Assembly (NCBI RefSeq): GCF_022842145.1 | Contig: NZ_JALHQD010000001.1 | Coordinates: 874,127-938,126, forward strand | Direction: 5' to 3' | From: Tabrizicola sp. | Lineage (GTDB): Bacteria > Pseudomonadota > Alphaproteobacteria > Rhodobacterales > Rhodobacteraceae | DNA length: 64,000 nt | Shown: positions 7,848 to 16,801 of the stretch, in pieces | Layout of the letters: each line of letters opens with the position of its first letter | Position numbering within the stretch: the stretch's first letter is position 1 | Position numbers and translations under genes: made by a program | The notes under the pieces: generated by a model | What the model was told of the DNA's origin: nothing | Seen by the model: the letters and a program-made list of their open reading frames with translations, nothing else | The model's database searches: none

Positions 7848-10388
7848 ATGACGATTGAAAACGTGGCCGCGCCGCTGGCGCAGGCTTTGGCCCTCAAGGG
7901 CTATGAAGCGCTGACCTCGGTACAGGACGCTGTCCTGGCCGAAGGTGTTGCCGGGCGCGACTTGCTGGTCTCGGCGCAGACCGGTTCGGGCAAGACGGTG
8001 GCCTTTGGCCTGGCAATCGCACCCGAAGTGCTGAACGGGCAGGACACGCTGCTTTATGCCGACCACCCGCTGGCGCTGGTCATTGCACCGACCCGGGAAC
8101 TGGCGCTGCAAGTCGCGCGTGAGCTGGAATGGCTCTACGCCGGGGCCGGTGCCAAGATCGCGACCTGCGTTGGCGGCATGGACTACCGGACCGAAAAGCG
8201 CGCGCTTGAACGCGGCGCACATATTGTCGTCGGCACTCCTGGCCGGTTGCGCGACCACATCGAACGCCGCAGCCTGGACCTTTCGGGTCTGAAGGCCGCC
8301 GTGCTGGACGAAGCGGACGAGATGCTGGACCTGGGCTTTGCCGAAGACCTGGAGTTCATTCTCGCCGCCGCCCCGCCGGAACGCCGCACGCTGATGTTCT
8401 CGGCCACCGTGCCGAAGGAAATCGAAAAGCTGGCCGGGACGTTCCAGAAGGACGCGCTGCGCATCCAGGCGCAGGGCGAGGCGAAGCAGCACGTCGACAT
8501 CGAGTATCACGCCCTTAGCGTGGCAGTCCGTGACCGCGAGCATGCGATTTTCAACGTGCTGCGGTACTACGATGCGCGCACGGCCATCGTCTTCTGCAAG
8601 ACGCGCGTGAACGTGAACCACCTTCTTGCCCGCATGGGCAACCGGGGGTTCCAGGTTGTGGCGCTGTCGGGCGAGCTTTCGCAGCAGGAACGGACCCATG
8701 CGCTGCAGGCGCTGCGGGACGGACGGGCGCGGGTCTGTATCGCCACCGACGTCGCCGCGCGGGGCATCGACCTGCCGGGGCTGGAGCTGGTGATCCACGC
8801 TGACCTGCCGTCGAACTCGGAAACCCTGTTGCACCGGTCGGGTCGGACCGGACGCGCGGGCAAGAAAGGCGTCTCTGCGCTGATCGTTGCCCCGGCTGAG
8901 TACAAGAAGGCGCAGCGGCTTCTGTCCGGCGCCAAGGTCGTGGCCGAATGGGGCGCCGCACCCGGCGCAGACGACGTGCAGGCCAAGGACGACCTGCGCA
9001 TTCTGGAACATCCATCGTTGACCATGCCCATCGGCGACGATGTCGGCATTGCTGGTGATTTGCTGGAGCAGTTCGGTCCTGAAGCTTTGGCTGCCGCCTT
9101 CGTGCGGCTGTGGCGCGAGGGGCGGTCTGCGCCCGAAGTGCTGTCCACCGACCTGCCGGTCCCGCCGCCCTCGGCTCCGCGTGAACGGGGCGAGTTCGGG
9201 GCGTCTGTCTGGTTCCGCATCAGCGTCGGCCGGGCTGGCCGTGCCGAGGCGCGCTGGCTTTTGCCGAAGATCTGCGATGCGGGCAGCATTGCCAAGGACG
9301 GCATCGGTGCGATCCGGGTGCGTGAGGACGAAACCTTCGTGCAGATCGCCGAAGCGTTGGCCTCGAGGTTCGGTGGTACGGTCGAGTTGGACAAGGGCCT
9401 GACGATGGAGCGGATCGAGGGTGAACCTGATCTGGACAAGCCGCGTTTCGTGAAGCCGGAACGCGCAGAGCGTCCTGAGCGCACCGAGCGTCCGGAACGT
9501 CGTGAGAAGCCCGCCTACACTCCGAAGCCCCCGCGGGTGGTCGAAGAGGGGGAAGCCGAGGCTCCGGCCCGTGAGTATACGCCGAAGCCGAAGCCCAAGT
9601 ATGAGCCCCGCGCTGCGGCCAGCGACGCGCGGCCCGAGTGGAAAGACAAGCGGCAGGACGACCGTCCCGCCCGTCCGGCCTATGCGGAACGTCCGGCTTA
9701 CTCGGAACGGCCGGCCTATGCCGACCGCGCCCCGCGTACCGAGGGCACGGACGAAGCCCCGAAGAAACCGCGCTGGAATCCGGACCAGAAATCGGCTCCG
9801 CGTGCGACAGGGTTCAAGAGCCACGGCGGCGCGGCGGATCGTCCGGCCCGTGCGGTCGGCTACAAGAGCCATGCGTCCGAAAGCGGTGGCTACAAGGGCA
9901 AGCCCGAGAACTACAAGCCGCGCGTTGAAGGCGCTGCGCCCCGCGCCGAGGGGGATCGCCCGGCGCGCAAGCCCTATGCCGCGAAGACCGAAGGCTACAA
10001 ACCGCGTGGCGAGTATGCCCCGCGTGTGGAAGGCGACCGTCCGGCCCGCAAGCCCTATGCGGCAAAGACCGAAGGCTACAAGCCACGCAGCGAGGGGTTC
10101 AAACCCCGCGAGGACGGCGGCCCGGCGCGGAAGCCCTATGCTCCGAAGCCAGAGGGCTTCCGCCCGCGTGAGGATGGCGACCGTCCGAAGAAGACCTATG
10201 CCCCCAAGGGTGACGATGCGCGGCCCTACGTGAAGCGTGAGGGTGCCAGCAAGCCGGGTGGACCCAAAAGCTTTGGGACGAAGAAGCCTTTCGACCGGGC
10301 TGGTGCCTCGGACCGCCCTGCCAAACCGCGCGCGGACGCCAAGGATACCTCCAAGCGGTTCGTGCCGCCGAAAGGCCCGAAGCGCTAG
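7848..10388 (+). CDS. DEAD-box ATP-dependent RNA helicase with long repetitive basic tail
   Basis: 846 residues. Helicase motifs are complete: AQTGSGKT (43-50), PTREL (81-85), DEAD (154-157), SAT (185-187), ARGID (304-308) and HRSGRTGR (329-336). A DbpA-like RNA-binding domain follows at roughly 470-550 (RISVGRAGRA...GAIRV). The last 300 residues are low-complexity, rich in R, K, P, E and Y, with units such as KPYAAKTEGYKPR and ERPAYSERPAY. Such helicases (DeaD/CsdA-like) unwind rRNA and mRNA, often in cold. The tail probably binds RNA non-specifically and may drive condensate formation (inference). A 144-bp leader separates it from the upstream gene; a terminator hairpin follows at 10451. 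Confidence 0.93.
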   Translation: MTIENVAAPLAQALALKGYEALTSVQDAVLAEGVAGRDLLVSAQTGSGKTVAFGLAIAPEVLNGQDTLLYADHPLALVIAPTRELALQVARELEWLYAGAGAKIATCVGGMDYRTEKRALERGAHIVVGTPGRLRDHIERRSLDLSGLKAAVLDEADEMLDLGFAEDLEFILAAAPPERRTLMFSATVPKEIEKLAGTFQKDALRIQAQGEAKQHVDIEYHALSVAVRDREHAIFNVLRYYDARTAIVFCKTRVNVNHLLARMGNRGFQVVALSGELSQQERTHALQALRDGRARVCIATDVAARGIDLPGLELVIHADLPSNSETLLHRSGRTGRAGKKGVSALIVAPAEYKKAQRLLSGAKVVAEWGAAPGADDVQAKDDLRILEHPSLTMPIGDDVGIAGDLLEQFGPEALAAAFVRLWREGRSAPEVLSTDLPVPPPSAPRERGEFGASVWFRISVGRAGRAEARWLLPKICDAGSIAKDGIGAIRVREDETFVQIAEALASRFGGTVELDKGLTMERIEGEPDLDKPRFVKPERAERPERTERPERREKPAYTPKPPRVVEEGEAEAPAREYTPKPKPKYEPRAAASDARPEWKDKRQDDRPARPAYAERPAYSERPAYADRAPRTEGTDEAPKKPRWNPDQKSAPRATGFKSHGGAADRPARAVGYKSHASESGGYKGKPENYKPRVEGAAPRAEGDRPARKPYAAKTEGYKPRGEYAPRVEGDRPARKPYAAKTEGYKPRSEGFKPREDGGPARKPYAPKPEGFRPREDGDRPKKTYAPKGDDARPYVKREGASKPGGPKSFGTKKPFDRAGASDRPAKPRADAKDTSKRFVPPKGPKR
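9955..10205 (+). repeat. In-frame repeats in the helicase tail
   Basis: Imperfect tandem units encode PARKPYA(A/P)K(T/P)EG(Y/F)(K/R)PR, about four times, with two near-identical copies of KPYAAKTEGYKPR. Shorter ERPxR and ERPAY repeats lie upstream from about 9460. These are protein-coding repeats, expected to vary in number between strains by slippage or recombination. Confidence 0.75.
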
Positions 10389-10402
10389 GATTGATACAAT
10401 AA

Positions 10403-10490
10403 CCCTCTCCCGGTGAAGGGGGAGGGAACATCAGGGCCCCTGAAACAGCAAAGCCGCCGGACCGAAAAGGTCTGGCGGCTTTTGCTTTTG
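10403..10490 (+). terminator. Intrinsic terminator after the helicase gene
   Basis: The main stem is AAGCCGCCGGACC (10451-10463) with GGTCTGGCGGCTT (10469-10481), loop GAAAA, followed by TTGCTTTT: a classic rho-independent terminator reading rightwards. Upstream, CCCTCTCCC (10403-10411) can pair with GGGGGAGGG (10418-10426); this is a widespread low-complexity intergenic hairpin in related genomes. Confidence 0.85.
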
Positions 10491-10512
10491 TCGCGACGGC
10501 CTGAGAGAAGAA

Positions 10513-10588
10513 TGGTGCCGGAGAAGGGACTCGAACCCCCGACCCCATCATTACGAATGACGTGCTCTACCAGCTGAGCTACACCGGC
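10513..10588 (-). tRNA. tRNA-Thr (anticodon CGT)
   Basis: Read on the minus strand, the 76-nt cloverleaf starts GCCGGTG, has D-arm GCTC/GAGC, anticodon stem CGTCA/TGATG with loop TTCGTAA, T-arm GGGGG-TTCGAGT-CCCTT and an encoded CCA end. Anticodon CGT reads ACG (threonine). Position 6:67 of the acceptor stem appears to be a U:U mismatch, and two T-stem pairs are G:U. The gene lies between the helicase terminator and hemY and is probably transcribed alone. Confidence 0.95.
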
Positions 10589-10638
10589 ATTCTTCTCTGC
10601 GCGGGCCTATTAGCACCGCCGATCCGCAGTGTGTAGCC

Positions 10639-12093
10639 CTAATTTGCGCGACGGGCAATCTCGTCCAGGGGAAGCTGCTCCTCCAGCGGCGGATCAGGGT
10701 CGGGCAGGGGTTCGGGCCGGGCTTCCATCAGCGGCAGCAGTTCGGCCAATGCCGGCGATGGCGCGCCCGTCGACGGCGGCGTGCGCCAGGACAGGGTGTC
10801 GAAGCTGCCGCAGTTGCTGCACACCGGCTGCCAGCCGTCATGGATCGCCTGGCACTTGTCGCAAACCCATTGCGGGCCCCGTGGCGCAGCTATAGCGCGG
10901 GCGACCAGATCGCGGACGATAGAATCCTCGGACCCTTCCCCCCGCGCGATGGCGGCTAGGATCGCCAGGGCCCGTTGGGTTGGTGCGCGGGTGGCGACAT
11001 CGTCAAGCGCGCGGCGGGCAGCGGGGAAATCTTCTGCGGCAACAAGAAGCTCGGCCAGCAGCAACTTCGATTCGTCGTCATCCGGCCGGGCGTTGGTGAG
11101 AGTGCGGAAGCGTTTCAGGCGCTCCTGCACCGTTTCCTCCGGCTCGATTTCTGCAAAGGCGGCAGCGAGGTCGGGGTGGGGCATGACTTCCCACGCCTTC
11201 TTCAGGACTCGGGTCGCGTTCTTGCGGTCTCCCTTGGCGGTGTACCCGCGCGCAGCCATTGCGGCTGCGGGAATCAGGTCAGGCGAGAGGCGGTTCGCCT
11301 CGATGGCCGCCTCGCGCGCTTCGATGCTGGCCTCTTCGTCCATCACGGTGCGCGCCTGTTGCAAGGCAAGCACCGCATCCCGGCGGCGGTAGACGTCCTT
11401 GGGCAGCGCCCCGGCGCGCAGCTTTGCCCCAAGGGTCGCCCGCGCGCCCGACCAGTCCCCGGCGTCGGACTGCAGTTTCAAGAGGATGTCCTGCGTTTCG
11501 GCGTGCTTGGGACGCAACTCGAAGGCCTTCTCTGCCAGCTTCAGGGCAACCTCGCGGTCGCCCTCGGCCAGCTTCTGCTGCAGAAGCCCGCGCACGCCGA
11601 CGAAGCGGGTCGCGTCGTCCTTCAGCAGCACCTTGTATGCGTCAGTCGCGCGCCTATGGTCGCCGGATGCCTCAGCGGCCTGGGCCACCAGAAGCGTGGT
11701 CAATTCGGGCTTTCCGAGCAAACGCTCGGCATTCTGCGCGCGGGTCAGGGCCAGCCGAGGTTCACCGGACGCCAGGGCCAGCATGCCTTCCGATAGGGCG
11801 CGGTAGCCTTTCCGTTCTCGATTGCGGTCGAAATAGCGGGAAATCGCAGTTTCGTCGCCATTCAAGAAACGGAACGTCGCACCTAGCAGGCCCAGGACCT
11901 TCAGCGCCAACCAGACGGCGATGAAAAGAAGGACCCCCAGAACCACGGCCTGCACCGGGCCGATGGTGAACTCCCACCCCGCGACGATGACGCGCAGCGC
12001 TTGGCCCGTTTCCGATAGCAACCCGGCACCAAGGGCAAGGGCAGCGATGATGACGACGAACAGGACGACCTTAGTCAGCGACCAGAGCATCAT
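10639..12093 (-). CDS. hemY: HemY N-terminal domain protein with C-terminal zinc ribbon
   Basis: 484 residues. Two N-terminal transmembrane helices (about 8-30 and 43-65) precede a long TPR-like helical region. A four-cysteine zinc-ribbon follows near residues 394-411 (CDKC ... CSNC), then a proline-rich acidic tail. This matches the alphaproteobacterial HemY-like protein, which is unrelated in sequence to protoporphyrinogen oxidase of the same name. Its role is not firmly established; it is linked to haem synthesis by gene neighbourhood only. The start overlaps the end of mic60 by 4 bp, so the two are translationally coupled. No hemC is visible beside hemD here. Confidence 0.88.
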   Translation of the reverse strand: MMLWSLTKVVLFVVIIAALALGAGLLSETGQALRVIVAGWEFTIGPVQAVVLGVLLFIAVWLALKVLGLLGATFRFLNGDETAISRYFDRNRERKGYRALSEGMLALASGEPRLALTRAQNAERLLGKPELTTLLVAQAAEASGDHRRATDAYKVLLKDDATRFVGVRGLLQQKLAEGDREVALKLAEKAFELRPKHAETQDILLKLQSDAGDWSGARATLGAKLRAGALPKDVYRRRDAVLALQQARTVMDEEASIEAREAAIEANRLSPDLIPAAAMAARGYTAKGDRKNATRVLKKAWEVMPHPDLAAAFAEIEPEETVQERLKRFRTLTNARPDDDESKLLLAELLVAAEDFPAARRALDDVATRAPTQRALAILAAIARGEGSEDSIVRDLVARAIAAPRGPQWVCDKCQAIHDGWQPVCSNCGSFDTLSWRTPPSTGAPSPALAELLPLMEARPEPLPDPDPPLEEQLPLDEIARRAN

Positions 12094-13238
12094 TCCCCCC
12101 TGGCGGCGGCAAGCGCGGCGGTTGCAGCAAGATGCGATCTGGCAGAGGCGAGCCAGGGATCAAGTGGCGCCTTGATCGCTGGATCAAGTGCGTCAAGTTC
12201 CGCGACAGCGTCGGCGACGCGCCCTTCGGACAAGGCGAACTCGGCGCGGGACAGGATTGCGTCCGGCGTGGTCCCCTCCAGCGGAGTGAGTGGGCGGGCG
12301 CCAGTCTGCCCCGCGAGGAAGTCCAGAAACCGGTCTCCCCATCCATCGTCCGCGTTTGTCTCGCGCGCGATACGAAGTGCCTCGCGGGCCACATCCGGAA
12401 AGGATTGCTGCAAGCTAACCAGGGTTGGAACGCCGGATTCTGCAAGCGGAGCAAGCACTTCGCCAAGGGCGGGGTCTTCAAGGGCCTGGAGTTCGGTCGC
12501 AAAGGTTTCACCTGCCGTCAGCCGGTCTGCCAGCGCATCCAGCTTGGTCGCCCGTATGGCGACGGCGGAGGCCGCCGCAGCTTCTTCCGCGCGGGCGGTG
12601 GCCGTGGCTTCTGCCTCGTCCAGCCGCGCGAGGGCGGCTTCCAGTTGCTGCTGCACTTCGGGCGAAGTCTCTGCCGGAACGTCGGCCAGGCGCTGTTCAA
12701 GGTCGGCAAGCTTGGCAGAAATGGCTGCGGTCGACGCGGCACCGTCCGTGGGCATCGCTTCGATCGCTGCCAGCCGTTCGTCCAGCGCATCAAGACGCGA
12801 AAGGTCTGGCTGGGGGGTAGGCGCAGCTTCCAGATCCGAAACGCGGGCGGCGAGGGTGGCAAGACCGCTGCCAACCTGGTCAAGCTCACCCGTACGGGCC
12901 TCGATTTCCGCCAAGCGGGTGGTCAGGGCTGCCACCTCGGCCGTGGCATCGACGGGACGCAGGTTAAAGACGTCGAAATGCGCCAAGGCAAAGCCGCCCA
13001 ATGCGGCCAGAGCGCCCCCGAGCAGCGGTGCAGCAAAGCTTCCGCGGCGGATGACCACTTCGCGCGGCTCCGAAACCGGGGGCTCCTGCGGAAAAACGGG
13101 TGCATCGGCGGGCGGGGTGGCGGGGGGATCGACGGGATCAGTTACCACGAACGGCTTGGCGGCGAGCGGTTCGGTCAAAGGAGGCGTATCCTCCTGCGGC
13201 AGTCCCACCTCAGGCTGGAGGTCCTTGCGTCTGGTCAT
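12090..13238 (-). CDS. Mic60/mitofilin-like inner-membrane protein (COG4223)
   Basis: 382 residues. A proline-rich cytoplasmic N-terminus is followed by one transmembrane helix at about 70-90 (rich in G, A and L), then a long coiled coil from about 95 to 230, and a C-terminal helical mitofilin-type domain. This architecture and its place between hemD and hemY are those of the alphaproteobacterial homologue of mitochondrial Mic60, which shapes intracytoplasmic membranes and contacts the outer membrane in phototrophic relatives (established for the family). No photosynthesis genes are in this window, so its work here may be general envelope organisation. It overlaps hemY by 4 bp. Confidence 0.85.
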   Translation of the reverse strand: MTRRKDLQPEVGLPQEDTPPLTEPLAAKPFVVTDPVDPPATPPADAPVFPQEPPVSEPREVVIRRGSFAAPLLGGALAALGGFALAHFDVFNLRPVDATAEVAALTTRLAEIEARTGELDQVGSGLATLAARVSDLEAAPTPQPDLSRLDALDERLAAIEAMPTDGAASTAAISAKLADLEQRLADVPAETSPEVQQQLEAALARLDEAEATATARAEEAAAASAVAIRATKLDALADRLTAGETFATELQALEDPALGEVLAPLAESGVPTLVSLQQSFPDVAREALRIARETNADDGWGDRFLDFLAGQTGARPLTPLEGTTPDAILSRAEFALSEGRVADAVAELDALDPAIKAPLDPWLASARSHLAATAALAAARGE

Positions 13239-13292
13239 GCTGCGGCCCTTTCCGTCCCTTGGTCTTCACCTAAGCACTCGCCGCCCCCCGGT

Positions 13293-14027
13293 TCAAGGCG
13301 GGGGCAGACCGACAAGCAAGCTTTCGACCGCATCCAGCATTGCGGGGGCGTCGGGGTGTCCGGCGATGGCCAGCGCCGCATGGGGCAGATCGTCCACCGC
13401 GCTGGCGACCGAGCCGCTCATCGCCACGATGTGCAGCCGTGCGCCAAGATTGGCGGGCAGCGCATCGCGAAAAATGCGGGCGGTTCGGGGCGAGAACAGG
13501 GGAACGATGACGTCTGTCGGGCTTTGAAGCAGCGCAAGCGCCCGGGTGGTCAAAGGCTGCGCTTCTTGCGTATATACGATGGCTTCATCTGCGTGGATAC
13601 ATATTTCTGACAAGCTTTTCAACAGGTTCGCGTATGTATTTACACCTCGTAGATACAAAATCGAACCTTCGGGCGGGTTGGCCTCAAGGCTGGAAATCAG
13701 AGCCTCGGCATCTCCATCCGCGGATTCTGCGCGGAATCCGGCGGCCGTTGCGGCCTGAGCCGTCCTGCGACCAACGCACCAGGCCAGCTTGGGCAGATCC
13801 TGCATAAAACTGCGTGACGATTGCACCGCCTGCGCCGATGTGAAGACCACCGCCGCATAGCGTCGGTTCGGAATGACCGGCGCAACATCCCGCGGGGCAA
13901 GAAGCGGCGACGGGATCGGATCGACGCGCGCGCCGAAGCGGGCCGTCAAGGCGGTGCAGAAAGCATCCGCCTCGGCCTTGGGGCGGGTCACAAGTACTGG
14001 GACGCCTGGTGCGGATTGTCTCGCCAT
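13293..14027 (-). CDS. hemD: Uroporphyrinogen-III synthase
   Basis: 244 residues from the ATG at 14027; a start at 14063 is possible but adds nothing family-like and leaves only 8 bp to tsaD. The N-terminal [14 protein letters not shown] motif is typical of HemD, which cyclises hydroxymethylbilane to uroporphyrinogen III on the route to haem, sirohaem and cobalamin. The fold tolerates wide sequence change, so few catalytic residues can be named. The middle of the gene (13560-13660) is oddly AT-rich and holds three GTANATAC motifs and several near copies, encoding the VNTYANLL ... AIVYTQE region. Confidence 0.88.
   Translation of the reverse strand: MARQSAPGVPVLVTRPKAEADAFCTALTARFGARVDPIPSPLLAPRDVAPVIPNRRYAAVVFTSAQAVQSSRSFMQDLPKLAWCVGRRTAQAATAAGFRAESADGDAEALISSLEANPPEGSILYLRGVNTYANLLKSLSEICIHADEAIVYTQEAQPLTTRALALLQSPTDVIVPLFSPRTARIFRDALPANLGARLHIVAMSGSVASAVDDLPHAALAIAGHPDAPAMLDAVESLLVGLPPP
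13570..13656. repeat. Cluster of GTANATAC motifs in hemD
   Basis: GTATATAC at 13570-13577, GTATTTAC (minus-strand GTAAATAC) at 13636-13643 and GTAGATAC at 13649-13656, with a one-mismatch copy GTGGATAC at 13593-13600. The local sequence is much richer in A and T than the rest of hemD. The last two exact copies start 13 bp apart. Confidence 0.8.
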
Positions 14028-14071
14028 GTGCAAGGTGTTACCTGCCGGAAACCCTTGGCGCAACGGCGGGC

Positions 14072-15157
14072 ATGGACCGGACGCTTACCCTTCTTGGCAT
14101 CGAATCAAGCTGCGATGACACCGCCGCGGCAGTCGTGCGTGCCGGTAGTGGCCAACCGGAGATCCTTTCAAGCCAGGTATTGGGGCAAACTTCGCTGCAC
14201 GAAGCCTTCGGAGGCGTGGTGCCGGAAATCGCCGCCCGGGCCCATGCCGAGCGACTGGATGGTGTGGTCGAGGACGCGCTGGCGGCAGCCGGGGTGACGC
14301 TGGACCAGATGGACGGGATCGCGGTGACTGCCGGACCGGGGCTGATCGGCGGCGTTCTGTCCGGTGTCATGCTGGCGCGGGGGCTGGCGGTGGCGCGGGG
14401 ATTGCCGCTGTTTCCGGTGAACCACCTTGCTGGCCATGCCCTGACGCCCCGCCTGACGGACGGAATTGCCTTTCCCTACCTGATGTTGCTGGTTTCGGGC
14501 GGGCATTGCCAGTTCTTGCTGGTAAAGGGCGTTGATCGCTTCGTCCGGCTTGGCGGCACGATCGACGATGCACCGGGCGAAGCCTTCGACAAGACGGCGA
14601 AGCTATTGGGTCTGCCGCAGCCAGGTGGGCCGGCGGTCGAGGCGGAAGCGGCTTCGGGGGATCCGAAGCGGTTTGTCTTTCCGCGCCCTCTCTTGGACCG
14701 CGATGGCTGCGACATGTCGTTCTCGGGACTGAAGACTGCCCTGCTGCGGGCGCGGGATGCTTTGGTGGCCGATAAGGGCGGGATCACGGTGCAGGATCGC
14801 CGCGACCTTTGCGCCGGGTTCCAGGCTGCGGTGGCCGAAGTGCTGGCCAAGAAAACATCGCGCGCGATTGAAATGGCGGGAGAGGAGCTCACTGCGCTGG
14901 CGGTTGCGGGCGGCGTGGCTGCAAACAAGACGATTCGGGCAAACCTGGAGAGCGTTTCAGCAAAGTCCGGCATCCCTTTCATCGCGCCGCCGCTGAAGCT
15001 TTGCACCGACAATGCGGCAATGATCGCCTGGGCCGGGATCGAGCGCCTGCGCGCCGGTATATCGCCAACGATGGAATTTGTTGCCCGTCCGCGCTGGCCG
15101 CTGGACGACCGTGCCCCGGCCTTGCTGGGCTCCGGGAAGAAAGGCGCCAAGGCATGA
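14072..15157 (+). CDS. tsaD: tRNA N6-threonylcarbamoyladenosine synthase, TsaD subunit
   Basis: 361 residues from the ATG at 14072 ([17 protein letters not shown]). TsaD, with TsaB and TsaE, moves threonylcarbamoyl from its adenylate to A37 of ANN-reading tRNAs. The ASKHA-fold signature [10 protein letters not shown] (11-20) and the metal ligands H118 and H122 (NHLAGH) are present, as is the [12 protein letters not shown] segment. The gene diverges from hemD over 44 bp, so the two promoters must overlap. It is first in a run of four genes joined by 4-bp ATGA overlaps: tsaD, gpsA, yciI-like, EVE. Confidence 0.96.
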   Translation: MDRTLTLLGIESSCDDTAAAVVRAGSGQPEILSSQVLGQTSLHEAFGGVVPEIAARAHAERLDGVVEDALAAAGVTLDQMDGIAVTAGPGLIGGVLSGVMLARGLAVARGLPLFPVNHLAGHALTPRLTDGIAFPYLMLLVSGGHCQFLLVKGVDRFVRLGGTIDDAPGEAFDKTAKLLGLPQPGGPAVEAEAASGDPKRFVFPRPLLDRDGCDMSFSGLKTALLRARDALVADKGGITVQDRRDLCAGFQAAVAEVLAKKTSRAIEMAGEELTALAVAGGVAANKTIRANLESVSAKSGIPFIAPPLKLCTDNAAMIAWAGIERLRAGISPTMEFVARPRWPLDDRAPALLGSGKKGAKA

Positions 15158-16110
15158 TCGGAATTGCCGGAGCGGGTGCCTTCGGAACGGCGCTGGCCGT
15201 GGCGCTGGCGAAGGGCGGCCGCGAGGTGCGGCTTTGGGCACGGGACCCCCAGCAGATCCGCCTGATGCACGAGACAGGGCGCAACGACCACGCCCTGCCG
15301 GGGGTGGAACTTCCGCAAAACGTCTCCATTCGCGCGGAGATCGGAGATATCTGCGGTGGTGAGGCACTGCTTCTGGCGATGCCGATGCAGGCGCTTGGCG
15401 GCGCGCTGGATGCCTGGCCGCAGGTGGGGGCGCGTCAGCCGCTGGTGGCGTGCTGCAAGGGCGTGGACCTGACGACCCTGCGCGGCCCCGTGGCGGTGAT
15501 CGAGGCGCGGCGGCCAGAAGCGCAGGCGGCGATCCTGACCGGGCCAAGCTTTGCCGCGGATATTGCGCGCGGATTGCCGACAGCCCTGACGCTGGCGACT
15601 TCGGGCAAGGGCGAGGCGTTGCAGGAACTCCTCTCGACGCCAACGCTGCGGATTTACAGAACCGACGACGTGATCGGCGCCGAACTGGGTGGGGCGTTGA
15701 AGAATGTGGTTGCCATCGCAGCCGGAACGGTGATCGGTGCCGGGCTGGGCGACAGTGCCCGCGCGGCGCTGATGACCCGCGGCTATGCCGAGATGGTGCG
15801 GCTTGCGGAAGCATTGGGTGCTAGGGCGGAAACCTTGGCCGGCCTGTCCGGTTTTGGCGATCTGGTGCTGACCTGTACCTCCTCCCAGTCGCGAAACTTC
15901 CGCTTCGGCGTCGCTCTGGGGACTGGCGAAGCCTTTGACCCTCGCGTGACGGTCGAGGGTGTGGCGACCGCAAGGGCCGTGGTGGAACTCGCCCGGGGCA
16001 TGGGGATCGACATGCCGGTGACTGCGATGGTCAATGCGCTTGCCCTTGGGAAGATCGCGCTGAATGATGCCATCGGGCAGCTGATGAGCCGCCCTCTGAA
16101 ACAGGAATGA
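15154..16110 (+). CDS. gpsA: Glycerol-3-phosphate dehydrogenase [NAD(P)+]
   Basis: 318 residues. The ATG at 15154 overlaps the tsaD stop as ATGA, and the N-terminus begins at once with the Rossmann motif [10 protein letters not shown]. Catalytic and substrate features of GpsA are visible: [15 protein letters not shown] near residue 130, the lysine in [13 protein letters not shown] near 189, and the [17 protein letters not shown] segment. The enzyme reduces dihydroxyacetone phosphate to sn-glycerol 3-phosphate for phospholipid synthesis. The tsaD-gpsA pairing is common in alphaproteobacteria. Confidence 0.96.
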   Translation: MIGIAGAGAFGTALAVALAKGGREVRLWARDPQQIRLMHETGRNDHALPGVELPQNVSIRAEIGDICGGEALLLAMPMQALGGALDAWPQVGARQPLVACCKGVDLTTLRGPVAVIEARRPEAQAAILTGPSFAADIARGLPTALTLATSGKGEALQELLSTPTLRIYRTDDVIGAELGGALKNVVAIAAGTVIGAGLGDSARAALMTRGYAEMVRLAEALGARAETLAGLSGFGDLVLTCTSSQSRNFRFGVALGTGEAFDPRVTVEGVATARAVVELARGMGIDMPVTAMVNALALGKIALNDAIGQLMSRPLKQE

Positions 16111-16385
16111 CCATGCGTTACGCCTTGATCTGTCTGGACAAACCCAACGCCTTGCAAACCCGCGTCGAAAATCGGGGCGCGCATCTGGCGTATATACAAG
16201 AGACCGGCGTTGTCGAGCAGGCCGGGCCCTTCATCGACGCGGCGGGCCAGATGTGTGGCAGTCTGCTGATCCTTGGTGTGACGTCCAAGGCCGAGGCAGA
16301 AGCCTGGGCAGCGAACGACCCCTACGCCAAGGCGGGGCTTTTCCACTCCGTGATGGTGCAGGAATGGAAGCGGGTGATCGGATGA
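16107..16385 (+). CDS. YciI family protein
   Basis: 92 residues, starting in an ATGA overlap with gpsA (a second Met two codons later is possible). It has the YCII pattern: MRYALICLDKPNALQTR at the N-terminus, a His/Asp-bearing middle (GPFIDAAGQMCGSLLIL) and AWAANDPYAKAGLF near the end. YCII proteins are small dimeric ferredoxin-fold proteins; some act on dehalogenation or muconolactone-like reactions, most have no known role. Context with gpsA and an EVE protein is conserved in this group but not explained. A GTATATAC at 16190-16197 encodes Y-I. Confidence 0.9.
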   Translation: MTMRYALICLDKPNALQTRVENRGAHLAYIQETGVVEQAGPFIDAAGQMCGSLLILGVTSKAEAEAWAANDPYAKAGLFHSVMVQEWKRVIG

Positions 16386-16801
16386 ATTACTGGCTCTTCA
16401 AGTCCGAGCCCGACGTCTGGGGCTGGGACCATCAGGTTGCAAAGGGCGACGAGGGCGAGGAGTGGCACGGCGTCCGCAACTATCAGGCGCGCAACAACAT
16501 GCGGGCGATGAAAGTGGGCGACCGCGGGTTTTTCTACCACTCCAACATCGGGAAAGAGATCGTCGGCATCGTCGAGGTCCGCCGCGAAAGCTCCCCCGAC
16601 AGCACGACCGAAGACCCGCGCTGGGATTGCGTGTGGATCAAGGCGGTGAAACCCTTGAAGCGCACGATCACCTTGGACGAATGCAAGGTCATTCCTGGCT
16701 TGGAGAAGATGGTGCTGGTCAACAACACGCGCCTGTCGGTTCAGCCGGTCAGCCCCGAGGAATGGGCGATCCTGTGCCGGATCGGCGGGGTTGAGCCCTA
16801 G
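16382..16801 (+). CDS. EVE domain-containing protein
   Basis: 139 residues with the EVE (PUA-like) pattern: N-terminal MNYWLFKSEPDVWGW, then GVRNYQARNNMRAMKVGDRGFFYHSN, and PRWDCVWIKAVKP. The aromatic pocket of EVE domains binds modified bases, such as 5-methylcytosine derivatives in DNA or modified RNA; the bacterial stand-alone forms have no settled role. The start overlaps the YciI gene (ATGA). The stop overlaps the stop of the convergent LacI gene by 4 bp, leaving no room for a terminator between them. Confidence 0.93.
   Translation: MNYWLFKSEPDVWGWDHQVAKGDEGEEWHGVRNYQARNNMRAMKVGDRGFFYHSNIGKEIVGIVEVRRESSPDSTTEDPRWDCVWIKAVKPLKRTITLDECKVIPGLEKMVLVNNTRLSVQPVSPEEWAILCRIGGVEP

Noticed and set aside
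7554..9872. A 772-codon minus-strand frame opposite the DEAD-box helicase
   Set aside because: The helicase motifs are complete on the plus strand, and the minus frame is an arginine-rich shadow.
9955..10205. A CRISPR-like repeat array
   Set aside because: The repeats are in frame, imperfect, directly tandem without unique spacers, and encode the helicase tail.
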